Below, piece after piece: positions 33,960 to 47,905 of a stretch of DNA of 64,000 nt. How positions within the stretch are numbered: the stretch's first letter is position 1; each line of letters begins with the position of its first letter. The notes below the pieces were generated by a model, which worked only from the letters and a program-made list of their open reading frames with translations, made no database searches and was not told where the DNA came from. A program made the translations under genes and the position numbers. The stretch comes from Sipunculus nudus (taxonomy: Eukaryota; Annelida; Sipuncula; Golfingiida; Sipunculidae): contig CM049315.1 of the NCBI GenBank assembly GCA_026874595.1, forward strand, positions 72,709,416-72,773,415. The letters are read 5' to 3'.

Positions 33960-35300
33960 TAATAAGACAGCGAAACAGACAGACAGTTACTAGGCAGACA
34001 GACAGGGAACGTATAACACTGTCTATAGTTTTGGAGATATGGCACAATGATGATTGCTGCAGCGCCATCTGGCGACTATTTCTAAAAGGACAAAAAATAA
34101 GTTTCGAGATATTTTATTTTTGTTATTATATATATTTGATGTATAATTAAAATTTAACCCCCGCAGAATACGACAGAGTCCCCACGAGGTTAAATGCATT
34201 AAATCTAGTTCCGGAAATGGCCGGAAATAAGACAGCAAAACAGACGGACAGTTACTAGGCAGACAGACAGGGAACGTTTGGATCTGATCAAATGAACAAC
34301 CGCTATCATGGTCAAAATGGAAGCACATTTTTATGTGATTTCGCTGATTTTCAATAGCCACAAATGAGTAGACAGACAGACGGAAAATAACTCCATGTGT
34401 AGGCAATGTACTCCTGTCATGGAGAATGGAAAGCATAAATAAAATAAGCGTCAGTCAATTAGAATAAATCTTCATATTTTGAATTTCAGGAAAAAGAAGA
34501 ATTTAATTGTAACCTATATTAGGCCCCCATGGTAACGGAAGAATATGACAGAGTCTTCACGAGGATAAACCCATTAAATCTAGTTTCAGATACTCGATCA
34601 ATGTTGTGACATTATCTATAGTTTTATAGATATGGCAAAATAATATTTTATTTTTTTATAATAAATATTTGATGTATAATTAAATTTAAACTTCTGCTGA
34701 ATATGACAATGTCCCCACGAGGAAAACGCATTAAATCTAGGTTCAGAAGCTGCAATCAATGTTGTGACACCGTCAATAGTTTTGGAGATATGGCACAATA
34801 ATGATTACTGCAGCGCCATCTGAAAGAAAAAAAATAGTTTCGAGATATTTTATTTTTAATAATATATATTTTATGTATAATTAAAATTTAACCCCCGCGG
34901 AATACGACAGAGTCCCCACGAGGTTAAACGCTTTAAAATTAGTTTCAGAAGCTGCAATCAATGTTGTGACACTGTCTATAGTTTTGGAGATATGGCACAA
35001 AAATGATTGCTGCAGCGCCATCTGAAAGGAAAAAAAATAGATTCGCGATATTTCAATTTTTTTTATATATATTTTATGCATAAATAAAATTTAACCCCCA
35101 CAGAATACGACAGAGTCCCCACGAGGTTAAACGCATTAAATATAGTTTCAGAAGCTGCAATCAATGTTGTGACACTGTCTATAGTTTTGGAGATATGGCA
35201 CAATAATGATTGCTGCAGCGCCATCTGGGGGCTATTTTCTTAAAGAAAAAAAATAAGTTTCCAGATATTTTATTTTAATATATATATTTGATGTATAATT
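33960..35300 (+). repeat. Array of about 200-bp units
   Basis: Units contain TATAGTTTTGGAGATATGGC, GCTGCAGCGCCATCTG and CCCCACGAGGTTAAACGCAT; copies near 34020, 34780, 34980 and 35180, with a related copy at 43780. The CAGCGCCATCTGG word is related in sequence to the box of the 330-bp units. Confidence 0.8.
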
Positions 35301-36976
35301 AAAATTTTACTCCTGCCCCCAACTGCTAAACCAGGGATCAGCCCATATTTTGACACACCCAACTACAAAATCGGGGATCCGTCCCTGGTTTCAAAGATTT
35401 GCCAGTGGTTCCTGGCAACACAAGTGGCCGCACAAGGGGACACAATAAAAATCACAGGTGTGTTCCCTCCACATTTAGCGGCTTTTGTCCTCTATTCAAT
35501 GCTGCTTTGTGAGATTCATGCATGACCGCGCACGCCAACATGCAACTGTAATAGCCTTGCCGGCACTTACCGGTCAACCCTGAAGCCACTTGTGCTCACG
35601 GCAATTGGATGTATTTTCATCATTTGATGAAAAACGAGGCCAGATTTGACGAGAATTGCAATAAAATCACATGATGTGAATGAGAGTGTCAGACGCTGTC
35701 AAATGCTGAAAACTATATGTCTGTAGGGTATAAAATGACAGCATAATAGGCATTTGTTTAAATGGTCCATTGTTCTCGTTTGACGACAAATGGTGCGAGA
35801 TATAACGAGATATTCACTTATATCACTTAACAAAAAAATGAAATCTCTAGCATAAAATTGAAAGAGATATAGACATTTGTTGAATATTTTGTTCAAAATA
35901 TCGAATATTCTCGTTGGGCGGGAGATGATGCGAGATTTGGCGAGATTTGCAGTTTTATCATGTTAAGCTTCCGAAAGGCTACCAGAGGCTGAAACCGTAT
36001 ACTCTTTAACCTAAAACGTGATCGAGTATCAGCATTTCTGCGAAATCTCGTAATTTCTCGTTTGACGAAAAAACAGATCGAGATTCTACGAGACTTCCAA
36101 TTGACTGGATTAGAGCCAAAGGAATGCTACCTCATGCAGAAAACTAGACCCTTGTAGTATAAATATCAACAGTGATAGAAGCAAAAAACTTCTTATTTTC
36201 AGATTGCCAAGTTTTACCCCTAAATTTGGTTACCATGGTAACAGCAGCGCAAAACTACATGTACGCAGGAATAAGCCAACGATCCTAGTTTCAGATAAGA
36301 CAGTAAACATTGTGCCACGTTTAATATTTTTTTAGATATTGCAGAAAAATGGTAAGTTGCAGTGTTTCCAGTAGCACGCCCCCTGGTGGCTAATTTAAAA
36401 AAATGAAAAAAACAAGTTCGAGATAATGCAGAACAACAGAAAATATGTCACTTTTAGAACCTTAGCTGTAAAACTGCCACCTCTAAATCGTTTTTAATGA
36501 AATCTCGAAAAGTCTCATTTGACGATAAATGGCACGAGATTTTGCGAGACTTGCATTAATTTCACACAGAGCATATTAAATGCTACGCATTGCAAAAAAC
36601 TAGAGCTCTCTAACTTAAAAAAATGAGAAATTTGGAGGGAAATTTTCGAATTTTCTGATTTCCCCCCAAAAATACTTTACGATGGTAACTATTGACCGGA
36701 AAAATTTGCTAGCACTTGGAAAGCTAACATAAAGAGGAATAAAATGAGCTACAGATTATGCGGCTACGATTATTATTGACGAAGATATGAAGAAAATAAA
36801 GATTTTAGGTTTTTTGGTGACCCTGACCTTTGACCGTTCATGACCAAAAACAATAGGCTCCGAGGAGAACAGATCTTACACCTTACCTATAAGTTTCATT
36901 ACGATTCGTGCAAAATTGTGGCCTGTAGAGCACCGACAAACAAACAGACAGACAAACAAACAAACTAGACGACCAG

Positions 36977-38634
36977 AGGTCGAGCGCTTGCCGGAAGTGA
37001 ATTGACAGACAGATGGGCAGACAGAACATATTGTGGGATTTCTATTATTTGAATGACCCTCAGCGTTTGCTGAGAAGTTGTGGCCTGTAAAATGACATAT
37101 CAGACAAAACAACGAGGAAGCAGACAAAGCTGACCACAAAAGACTAACAGTCAGACATACTGACACATCTGTGATAACAGATTACCAGACTAAAGTGCCG
37201 AAGGTAAAGAAGAGCAAAATTAGCGATAGTTTATGTAGATAAGGTTTATAATTTTGGAGATATGGCCAAAACATGATATGTTGGGGAGGTGAAGGTGCAG
37301 CGCCCCCTAGTGGCTATATCCGGAAAATGAAAAATCTGTTTTGAGATATTAGTGTAACACATAAGATGTACCAGTTTTAAAGAATTACTGAAAAAAAAAA
37401 CTGTGGCCTGTAGAATTCTATATTTGAGACGCAGGAACCAGCAAGTAGGCGGATTTGAGGACAACTGACAAACAGACAGACACACTGACAAAGTCACACA
37501 AGATTGAGACCCGATGACATTACTAGGTCATGAAGAAGACTCAGGGAAAGAAAATAAGCCATAGTTTCTGTAATTGAGGCTTTGGGTTTTAGAGATATGG
37601 TCAATATAATGATATGTGTGTGAGGGTTATGTGCAGCGCCACCTAGCGGCCATATCCGGTAAATGAAAAAAAAAAATTTAAGATATTTTGGTAAAATATA
37701 TATGCATCAGTTTTCAAATGCTTCTTTAAAAACTGTGGCCTGTAGAATGCTATATGCAAGACGCAAGAATCAGCAAGCAGCCAAATTTGAGGACAACTGA
37801 CAAACAGGTCGAGCGCTTGCCGGAAGTGAATTGACAGACAGATGGGCAGACAGAACATATTGTGGGTTTTCTATTATTTGAATGACCCTCAGCGTTTGCT
37901 GAGAAGTTGTGGCCTGTAAAATGACATATCAGACAAAACAACGAGGAAGCAGACAAAGCTGACCACAAAAGACTAACAGTCAGACATACTGACACATCTG
38001 TAATAACAGATTACCAGACTAAAGTGCCGAAGGTAAAGAAGAGCAAAATTAGCGATAGTTTATGTAGATAAGGTTTATAATTTTGGAGATATGGCCAAAA
38101 CATGATATGTTGGGGAGGTGAAGGTGCAGCGCCCCCTAGTGGCTATATCCGGAAAATGAAAAATCTGTTTTGAGATATTAGTGTTACACATAAGATGTAC
38201 CAGTTTTAAAGAATTACTGAAAAAAAAACTGTGGCCTGTAGAATTCTATATTTGAGACGCAGGAACCAGCAAGTAGGCGGATTTGAGGACAACTGACAAA
38301 CAGACAGACACACTGACAAAGTCACACAAGATTGAGACCCGATGACATTACTAGGTCATGAAGAAGACTCAGGGAAAGAAAATAAGCCATAGTTTCTGTA
38401 ATTGAGGCTTTGGGTTTTAGAGATATGGTCAATATAATGATATGTGTGTGAGGGTTATGTGCAGCGCCACCTAGCGGCCATATCCGGTAAATGAAAAAAA
38501 AAATTTTAAGATATTTTGGTAAAATATATATGCATCAGTTTTCAAATGCTTCTTTAAAAACTGTGGCCTGTAGAATGCTATATGCAAGACGCAAGAATCA
38601 GCAAGCAGCCAAATTTGAGGACAACTGACAAACA
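36977..38634 (+). repeat. 829-bp tandem duplication inside the domain
   Basis: The segment beginning AGGTCGAGCGCTTGCCGGAA at 36977 recurs at 37806. The two copies (each with two 330-bp-type boxes) are almost identical, so this is a recent unequal exchange. Confidence 0.88.
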
Positions 38635-39419
38635 GACGGACACATTGACAAAGTGACACAAGATTGAGACCAGATGACATTATCAGTTTATGGGGAAGAC
38701 ACAGAGGGAAAAAATAAGCTATAGTTTATGTAATTGAGGCTTTGGGTTTTAGAGATATGGCCGATGTAATGATATGTGTGTGAGGGTCGTATGCAGCGCC
38801 CCCTAGCAGCAATATTCAAAAAATAAAAAATCCATTTCGAGATACTAGTGTAGGACTCATGATATGTCAGTTTCAAAATGATTCCTGCAATAATGTGGCC
38901 TTTGGCGCAAGATGAATGAAATCTCGAAATATCTCTATTCACGAGATATTTTACGAGATACTGCAAGACTTGTAATAAAATCTTGTAGTACTAGTTGAAT
39001 GCTACCTGATGCAGAAAAGAGATTACTCTAGCTTTAAAACTGACAAAGTTAGAAAAATAAGACCTCTTATTTTCGAATATCATGACTTTTCTCCCAAAAT
39101 TTGTAACCATGGTTACGGCAAATTTGAGTCAGCTACACACCAGATGACAGGCCTTGGAATGACGATTAAAATGAGCTATTGTTGAAGTAGATATGACTAT
39201 TAGTCATAAAGATATGAAGAAAAAACCGTTTTGAGAAGTTTTGATGACCTTGACCTTGACCTTTGACCTATTTTGACCAAAAACAATAGGGCACCTAGAA
39301 ATTCAATTCTCCATCATCTCTGAAAGTTTCAAGGTGATTGTGGCAAAATTGTGGCCAGGAGAGTGCAGACAAACAAACAAACAGACAGACAAACAGACTA
39401 GACGACCATAGGTCGAACG

Positions 39420-40850
39420 CTTGCCGGGAATCGGAAGTGAAACACAGACGGACAGACAGAACATATTGTCGGTTTTCTATTAATGGAATGACTCTCAGGG
39501 ACATTGCTGAGAATATGTGCCCCGTAGAATGACATATGAGACAAAAGAACAGGCAAGCAGACAAAGCTGACAACAAAAGACGAACAGACAGACATACTGA
39601 CTTTGTGAGACAAGATTGACACCAGATGACATAACCTGGTGATTGAGAAGATTGAAAGGAAGAAAATGAGTTATAATTTATGTAATTTAGATTTATAATT
39701 TTGGAGGTATGGCGAATTAATGATATACTATGGAGGCTCGATTGTAGCGCCCTCTAGCAGACATATTCCGAAGACGACAAATGCGTTTCGTATTATTAGT
39801 GTATACCATGAGATGTCCAAGTTTCAAAAGGATTCCGTCAAAGCTGTGGCCTGTAGAATGCTATATGTAAGGCGTAAGAACCAGCAAGCAGGCGACTTTG
39901 AGGATAACGGACAAACAGATGGACACACTGACAAAGTGACAGAAGATTGAAACCAGATGCCTTAATCAGGTTATGGAGAAGACTCAAAGGAAGAAAATAA
40001 GCCAAAGTTTATGTAACTGAGGCTTTGGGTGTAGAGGTATGGCCAATACAATGGTATGTGTGTGAGGGTCGTGTGCAGCGCCCACTAGTGGCCATATCCG
40101 GAAAATGAAAAACTTATTTCTAGATATTAGTGTAAGACATAAGATGTAATAGTTTCAAAAGGATTTCGTCAAAACTGTGGCCTAAAGAATGCTATATGTG
40201 AGACGCAAGAGCCAACAAGCAGGCGTATTTGAGGACAACTGACAAACAGACGAAAACACTGACAAAGTGACTCAAAATTGAGTACAGATGACTACTCTAG
40301 GTTATGGAGAAGACTCAAAGGAAGAAAAAAGCTACAGTTTATGTAACTGAGGTTTATAGTTTTGGAGATATTGCCAAAGCATGATATGTTGGGAGAGGTT
40401 CGAGTTCAGCGCCCCCTAGCGGCCATATCCGGAAAATGAAAAATTGGTTTCGAGATATTAGTGTAAGACTTAAGATGTAATAGTTTCAAAAGGATTCTTT
40501 CAAAACTGTGCCCTTTAGAATGCTATATGTGAGAAGCAAGAGCAAGCAGGCGAATTTGAGGACAACTGACAAACAGACAGACACACTGACAAAGTGTCAC
40601 AAAATTGAGACCAGATGACTACACTAGGTTATGGAGAAAACTCAGAGGAAGAAAATAAGCTATAGTTTATGTAATTGAGGCTTATAATTTTGGAGATATG
40701 GCCAAAATATGATATGTTCGGGAGGTTCGCATCCAGCGCCCCCTAGCGGCCCTATTCAAAAAATGAAAAAACGATTTCGAGATACTAGTGTAGGACTTAT
40801 AATATGTCAGTTTCAGAAAGATTCCTGCAATAATGTGGCCTTTGACGCAA
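39420..40850 (+). repeat. 330-bp tandem array, cluster 3 (4 units)
   Basis: CAGCGCC-type boxes near 39744, 40076, 40407 and 40733; the flank matches 31640-32200 closely (TTCTATTAATGGAATGACTC in both). Confidence 0.85.
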
Positions 40851-41486
40851 GATGAATGAAATCTCGAAATATCTCTATTCACGAGATATTTTACGAGATA
40901 CTGCAATACTTGTTATAAAATCTTGTAGTACTAGTTGAATGCTACCTGATGCAAAAAATTAGATCACACTAGCTTTAAAACTGACAAAGTTAGAAAAATA
41001 AGACCCCTTATATTCGAATATCATGACTATTCCCCCAAAATTTGTAACCATGGTTACGGCAAATTTGAGTCAGCCACACACCAGATGACAGGCCTTGGAA
41101 TGACGATTAAAATGAGCTATTGTTGAAGTAGATACGACTAATAGTCACAAAGATATGAAGAAAAAACCGTTTTGAGAATTTTTGACGACCTTGACCTTGA
41201 CCTTTGACCTATTTTAACCAAAAACAATAGGGCACCTAGAAATTTAATTCTCCATTATCTCTGAAAGTTTTAAGGTGATTATGGCAAAATTGTGGCCAGG
41301 AGAGTGCAGACAAACAAACAGACAGACAAACAGACAGACAAACAGACATACGCAACTGAGCAACATGCTTGCCGAAATCGAAGATTTCCGGCAAGCAACA
41401 AACAAACAGACAAACAGACATACGCAACTGAGTAATATGCTTGCCGAAATCTTTGATTCCGGCAAGCAACAAACAGACACGACGAT

Positions 41487-41938
41487 TAGCCCATAGTCGC
41501 CAGACCTAGGCTTGCGACTATAAAAAACGGTTCGGGTCCTTTCCTGAAGGACACACCGACTGAAACTTTGGACAGCAATCAACTGCATGCGCACAGACGT
41601 GCAGGCACGCGTTTTAGGTCTGACCAGGTCTGACCAGGTCTGAGGGCACACTGGAATGGTGACGTTCCTATGGCCCTGAGAAAATGGTCAGCCCGTCCCG
41701 TATATTTATTCACAAGTTTTTACAAGGAAATGGCCGTGGCCCCCGCTACGCCAATTAATTCATCCCGTCGGCTGCGGGCCTGAATTGACATTTGGCCCGA
41801 TGGACCTACACAAAACGAGCAAACTGCGCTGATTGTCGCTCATACCTACACGTGTCTTTGTCTTACTAAAACGCGTGTCATCGTGCATTCCTGCATGACT
41901 CTGTGTATTCAGTTTTCCCTCCCATTTATAAAGTTTAT
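41487..41938. other. Non-repeated island inside the repeat domain
   Basis: About 450 bp unlike anything else in the domain. It begins near a hairpin (ATAGTCGC...GCGACTAT, 41494-41522) followed by TATAAAAAAC (TATA-like). It contains three tandem GTCTGACCAG words (41620-41640) and GC-balanced sequence, and ends where the array resumes at ATGGACATACTGACAAAG. No ORF of note. Probably an inserted element of unknown type. Confidence 0.45.
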
Positions 41939-42880
41939 ATGGACATACTGACAAAGTGACCCAAGACCGAGACCAGATGACTTTACCAGGTTACGGAGAA
42001 GACTCAGAGTAAGAACATAAGCTATAGTTTATGTAATTGAGGCTTTGGGTTTTAGAGATATGGCCAATATAATGATATGTGTGTGAGGGTCATGTGCAGC
42101 GCCCCCTAGCGGCGAATTCTGGAAAATGAAAAATCGGTTTCGAGATATTAGTGTACGACATAAGATGTAATAGTTTTAAAAGGATTCTTACAAAACTGTG
42201 ACCTGTAGAATGCTATATGTGAGACGCCAGAACCGGTAAGCAGGCGAATTTGAGGACAACTGACAAACAGACGGACACACTGACAAAGTAACTCAAGATT
42301 GAGTCGAAATGACTACACCAGGATTTAGAAAAGACTCAGAGGATGAAAATAAGCTTTAGTTTATGTAATTGAGGCTCACAGTTTTGGAGATATTGCCAAA
42401 GCATGATATGTTGGGAGAGGTTCGAGTTCAGCGCCCCCTAGCGGCCATATCCGGAAAATGAAAAATTGGTTTCGAGATATTAGTGTAAGACCTAAGATGT
42501 TATAGTTTCAAAAGGATTCTTTCAAAACTGTGGCCTGTAGAATGCTATATGTGAGACGCAAGAGCAAGAAGGCGAATTTGAGGACAACTGACAAACAGAC
42601 AGACACACTGACACAGTGTCACAAAATTGTGACCAGATGACTACACTAGGTTATGGAGAAGACTCAAAGGAAGAAAATAAGCTATAGTTTATGTAATTGA
42701 GGCTTATAATTTTAGAGATATGGCCAAAATATGATATGTTCGGGAGGTTCGCATCCAGCGCCCCCTAGCGGCCCTATTCAAAAAATGAAAAAACGATTTC
42801 GAGATACTAGTGTAGGACTTATAATATGTCAGTTTCAAAAAGATTCCTGCAATAATGTGGCCTTTGGCGCAAGATGAATT
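41939..42880 (+). repeat. 330-bp tandem array, cluster 4 (3 units)
   Basis: CAGCGCCCCCTAGCGG boxes near 42096, 42428 and 42756, with the standard unit phrases. Confidence 0.88.
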
Positions 42881-45700
42881 AAATCTCGAAATATCTCTAT
42901 TCACGAGATATTTTACGAGATACTGCAAGACTTGTAATAAAATCTTGTAGTACTAGTTGAATGCTTCCTGATGCAAAAAACTAGATCACTCTAGCTTTAA
43001 AACTGACAAAGTTAGAAAAATAAGACCCCTTATTTTCGAATATCATGACTTTTCCCCCAAAATTTGTAACCATGGTTACTTCAAATTTGAGTCAGCTACA
43101 CACCAGATGACAGGCCTTGGAATGACGATTAAAATAAGCTATTGTTGAAGTAGATACGACTAATAGTCACATAGATATGAGGAAAAAACCGTTTTGAGAA
43201 GTTTTGACGACCTTGACCTTGACCTTTGACCTATTTTAACCAAAAACAATAGGGCACCTAGAAATTATGTTTTTCATCATCCCTGTAAGTTTCAAGGTGA
43301 TTGTGGCAAAATTGTGGCCAGGAGAGTGCAGACAAACAAACAAACAAACAAACAAACAAACAGACTAGACGACCATAGGTCGGGACTTGCCGGAAGTAGA
43401 AATTAGAAAGTCAAACTAACAGACAACAAACAGCAGAAAGGCAAAAAACATTTGGAACAGGTCAAATGACCAACCCCTATTGTTTGGAAAACATAAGCAC
43501 ATCTTTATGTGGTTTTACTGATTTTCAAAAGTCGCAGACGAGTAGACAGACAAACAGACAGACAGACAGAAAAAAACTCCAGGTGAAGGTCGTGTATTCA
43601 TGCCATACAAAATTGAAAGCATGAATAAAATAAGCCACAGTCTATTCGAATAATTCTTCATACTTTGAATTTCATGAATTGTAACCTACATAAGGTCACT
43701 ATGGTAAGGGAAGAATATGAAAGAGTAACCAAGAGGATAAACGCATTAAATCTAGTTTCAGATGCTACAATCAAAGTTGTGACACAGTTTATAGTTTTGG
43801 AGATATGGTAGAATAATGATTACTGCAGCGGCATCTGGGTGGTAATTTTCCAAAATGATAAAAGTAAGCTTCGCGAAATTTTATTAGTATGTTATTATTA
43901 TTATTATTATTATTATTATAATTATTATTATATGATGTATAATTTATATTTAACCCCTACCCCTAATTGCAAACCGGATATCCGTCCCTGATTTGACACA
44001 CCCAACTACAAATCGGGGATCCGTCCCTGATATTATAGTTGTGATTGTGCTTACCAGCAACACTATCTCTGCATTCCGTAACATTTCGGGGAGCCTCTCT
44101 CTTTGTTCTTTTTTTTTGTTTTTTTTTTAAGGGATTATCCTTTACAACAGGTCATTAAGCTCTCAATGCATTGAAAACCTTAAAGTGCGGCCATACAAAT
44201 AATGAAAAGAGGCCACCGTCAAAAGCACAGGTGGGATCAATCCGGATTGTGTCTTTTCATGGACCATCGCACATCCATAGAACAAAGCTCCAACTGTCAA
44301 ATGTAATGCCCCTGCCGACATTTACTATTACATACTGCCATCGCTTATGGTCATGGCAATTGGATGTACTTTTTTTATTTGAAGAAAAACGATGCAAGAT
44401 TCGAAGAAACATACAATATAATCATATAATGTGACCGAGAATGTTAGACGCTATCAAATGCTGACACTATAAGTCTTCCACATAAAAATAACACAATTAT
44501 AGGCGTTTCTTTGAATGATCCCATGTTCTCGTTTGACAAGAAATGGTGCAAGATATGACGAGATATTCACTTTTATAACTTAAAACTAGTCAAATGATTC
44601 TTGAACAATAGAAAAATAAAATATCTAGCATGAAATTGACCGAAATAAATACATTTGTTTGAAATCTAAAATATTCTCGTTTGGCGGGAGATGATACGAG
44701 ATGTGGCGAGATTTGCAGTGTAATCATGTCCAGCTTCTGAAATACTACCAAATGCTGAAAACTACTCCATTTAAGCATTAACCGTGATCAAGTTATAAGC
44801 ATTTCTGTGAAATCTCGTAATTTCTCGTTTGGCAATAAACCGAGCGAGATTTGACGAGAATTGCAATGGAATGGCTTAGAACCAAGAGAAAGCAGCCTTA
44901 TGCTAAAAACTAGACCCTTAAAGCATAAATATTAACCGAGATAGAAGCCAAAAACTACATATTTTCAGATCGTCAAGTTTAACCCCAAAATTTGGTAACC
45001 ATGGTAACGGCAGCACAAGGCTATATGTAGGAAGGAATAAGGCAATGATCCTAGTTTTAGATGCGACAAAGAAAATTGTTATATGCTTAATATTTTTTTA
45101 GATATTGCGGAAAAATGAAAAGTTGTAGTGTTTCCGGTACCACGCCCCCTGGTGGCTATTTTCGAAAAATGAAAAAACAGGTTCGAGATAATACAGAAAA
45201 ACAGAAAATATGTCACTTTTAGAATGTTAGCTGTAAAGCTGCCACCTCAAAATCATATTTAATGAAATCTCGAAAAATCTCGTTTGACGAAAAATGGCAC
45301 GAGATTTTGCGAGACTTGCATTAATTTTCCATAGAGCATATTAAATGCTACACAATGCAAAAAACTAGACCTCTCTAACTTAAAAAATGAGAAATTTGGA
45401 GTGAAAATTTCGAATTTTCAGATTTTCCCAAAAAATACGTTACCATGGTAACAATTGACCGGAAAAATTTGATAGCAATTGGAAAGCTAACATAAAGAGG
45501 AGTAAAATTAGCTACAGATTATGCGGCTACGATTATTATTGACGAAGATATGAAGAAAATAAAAATTTTAGGTGTTTTGGTGACACTGACCTTGACCTTT
45601 CACCGATCATGACCAAAAACAATAGGCTCCGAGGAGAACCGATCTTACACTATATTTATAAGTTTCAGAGCGGTCGGTGAAAAATTGTGGCCTGTAGAGC

Positions 45701-45735
<35 letters not shown>

Positions 45736-45999
45736 AACAGACAAACAGACAAACAAACATACGCAAGTGATCAACATACTTGCCGAATCTTTGATTCCGG
45801 CAAGTAACAAACAGACAAGATGACCAGAGGTCACGCGCTTGCCGGAAATGGAAATGATACAGACAGATAGACAGAGAGTGCATGTAGAAACAGTCATATG
45901 AATGAGCAACATTGTGGGGGCAGCAGAAACGGATAATATGTTTATTTATGCATGCTGACCTTTAACAGCTGCATATCTTTCTAGTGTAAAAGGGACCAA

Positions 46000-47290
46000 G
46001 TTCAAATTTTTTTCATGAAATCCCGTTAATCTTGTTTGACAAGAAGCAGTGAGACGTTTTCAGGTTTGTCATGTCAAGCTGGCCAAATGATATGAAATGC
46101 CGAAAACCAGACCTGTCTAGCTATAAAAGCCGCTGAGTTATAAGCATTTGCATGAAATATCGTGTTTTCTCGTTTGACGGGAAATGGTGCGAGCTTTGGC
46201 GAGATTTCCAGTTTTGTCATGTCAGGTTTGTCAAATATTACAAAATGCCGGAAACTAGACCTGTCTAGCTGCAAAAGTCGCCGTGTTATCAGCATTTACG
46301 TGAAATCATGTTTTTTTCTCGCTTGACGAGATATAGTACGAGATTTGGCAAGACGAGCAGTTTTATTATGTCAAGACGGCCAAACGTTACGAAATGGCGA
46401 AAACTAGATCCGTCTAGCTGTAAAAGTCGCCGAGTTATAAGCATTTCCGTGTACTCTCGTGTTTTCTCGTGTGACGAGATATGGTGCAGGATTTGGCCAG
46501 TCTTGAAGATTTGTCATATCAAACTCTCTAAATGTTATGAAATGGCGAAAACTACATCTGTCTAGCTGTAAAAGTCGCCGAGTTATAAGCATTTCTGTGA
46601 AATCTCCTTTTTCATCGTTTGACGAGATATGGTGCGAGATTTGGCCAGTCTTGCAGGTCTGTCATGTCAAGCCGTCCAAATGTTAATGAATGCCGAAAAC
46701 TAGACCTGTCTAGCTGTAAAACTCGCCGAGTTATAAGCATTTCCGTGAAATCTCGTGTTTTCTCGTTTGACGAGATAGGGTGCGAGATTTGGCCTGACTT
46801 GCACATCTATCGTGTCAAGCTGGTCATGTGGAAGGAAATGCCGGAAACCAGACCTGTCTAGCTGTAAAACTGGCCGAGTTATAAGCATTTCCGTGAAATT
46901 TCGTGTTTTCTCGTTTGACGAGATACGGTGCGAGATTTTGCCAGACTTGCATATCTGTCGTGTCAAGCTGGTCTAGTGGAACTAAATGCCGAAAACCACA
47001 CGTGTCTAGCTGTAAAACTGGCCTAGTTATAAGCATTTCCGTGAAATCTCGTGTTTTCTCGTTTGACGAGATACGGTGCGAGATTTGGCCTGTCGTGTCA
47101 AGCTTGTTTGGTGGAACGAAATGCCGAAAACCAGACTTGTCTAGCTGTAAAAGTCGCCGAGTTATAAGCATTTCCGCGAAGTCTCGTTTTTTCTCGTTTG
47201 ACGAGATATGGCGCGAGATTTGGCGTGACTTTCAGTTCTGTCGTGTCAAGCTGGTCATGTGGAACAAAATGCCGAAAACTAGATCTGCCT
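46000..47290 (+). repeat. 148-bp tandem array, site B (about 8 copies)
   Basis: Same unit as site A, and the left flank (45820-46020) is nearly identical to 29510-29710, so the two arrays descend from a segmental duplication. Site B has at least one more unit. Confidence 0.88.
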
Positions 47291-47689
47291 AGCTCAAAAG
47301 CTGACAAAGTTACAAAAAATGGTCGTGTTATTTCCAATTTCCATGATTTTTGCCCAAAAAATGTAACCATGTTAACGGCAAATTGAAGTAAGCTACATAT
47401 CAAAAGTAAGGCCAGGTGATGACGAAAAAAATGAGCTATTGCAGAAGTGGATAAGCCTATTTATGGCGAAGTTATAGTGCAAAAACCGTTAACCACACCT
47501 GTCGTAACCTTGACCCTTGACCTTGGAGCAATGTTGACCAAAAACAATAGGGTTCCAGGGTGTTCGGTTGTCAATCGTCCCTGTAAGGGTCATGTCGATT
47601 GCTGCAAAATTGTGGCCAGGAGAGCGCAGACAAACACACAAAAAAAAACAAAAAAACAAAAAAACAGACAAATGGACATACGCAACTGA

Positions 47690-47905
47690 CCAACCAACTT
47701 GCCGAAATCGAAGATTTCCGGCAAGCAACAAACAGACATACGCAACTGACCAATATGCTTGCCGAAATCTTTGATTCCGGCAAGCAACAAACATACGCGG
47801 GTGACCAACATGCTTGCGAAAATCGAAGATTTCCGGCAAGCAACAAACAGACATACGCAACTGACCAATATGCTTGCCGAAATCTTTGATTCCGGCAAGC
47901 AACAA
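47690..47905 (+). repeat. Hairpin array
   Basis: Four imperfect palindromes of about 28-30 bp (CTTGCCGAAATC...GATTTCCGGCAAG) alternate with CAACAAACAGACATACGC spacers, at about 47698, 47757, 47810 and 47870. Related single hairpins occur at 41368, 41439, 45779 and 48525. Confidence 0.85.

Noticed and set aside
41340-41470. CRISPR-like repeat-spacer look of the hairpin plus CAACAAACAGAC segments
   Set aside because: Eukaryotic context, spacers are not unique, and no cas genes are present; this is a repeat array.
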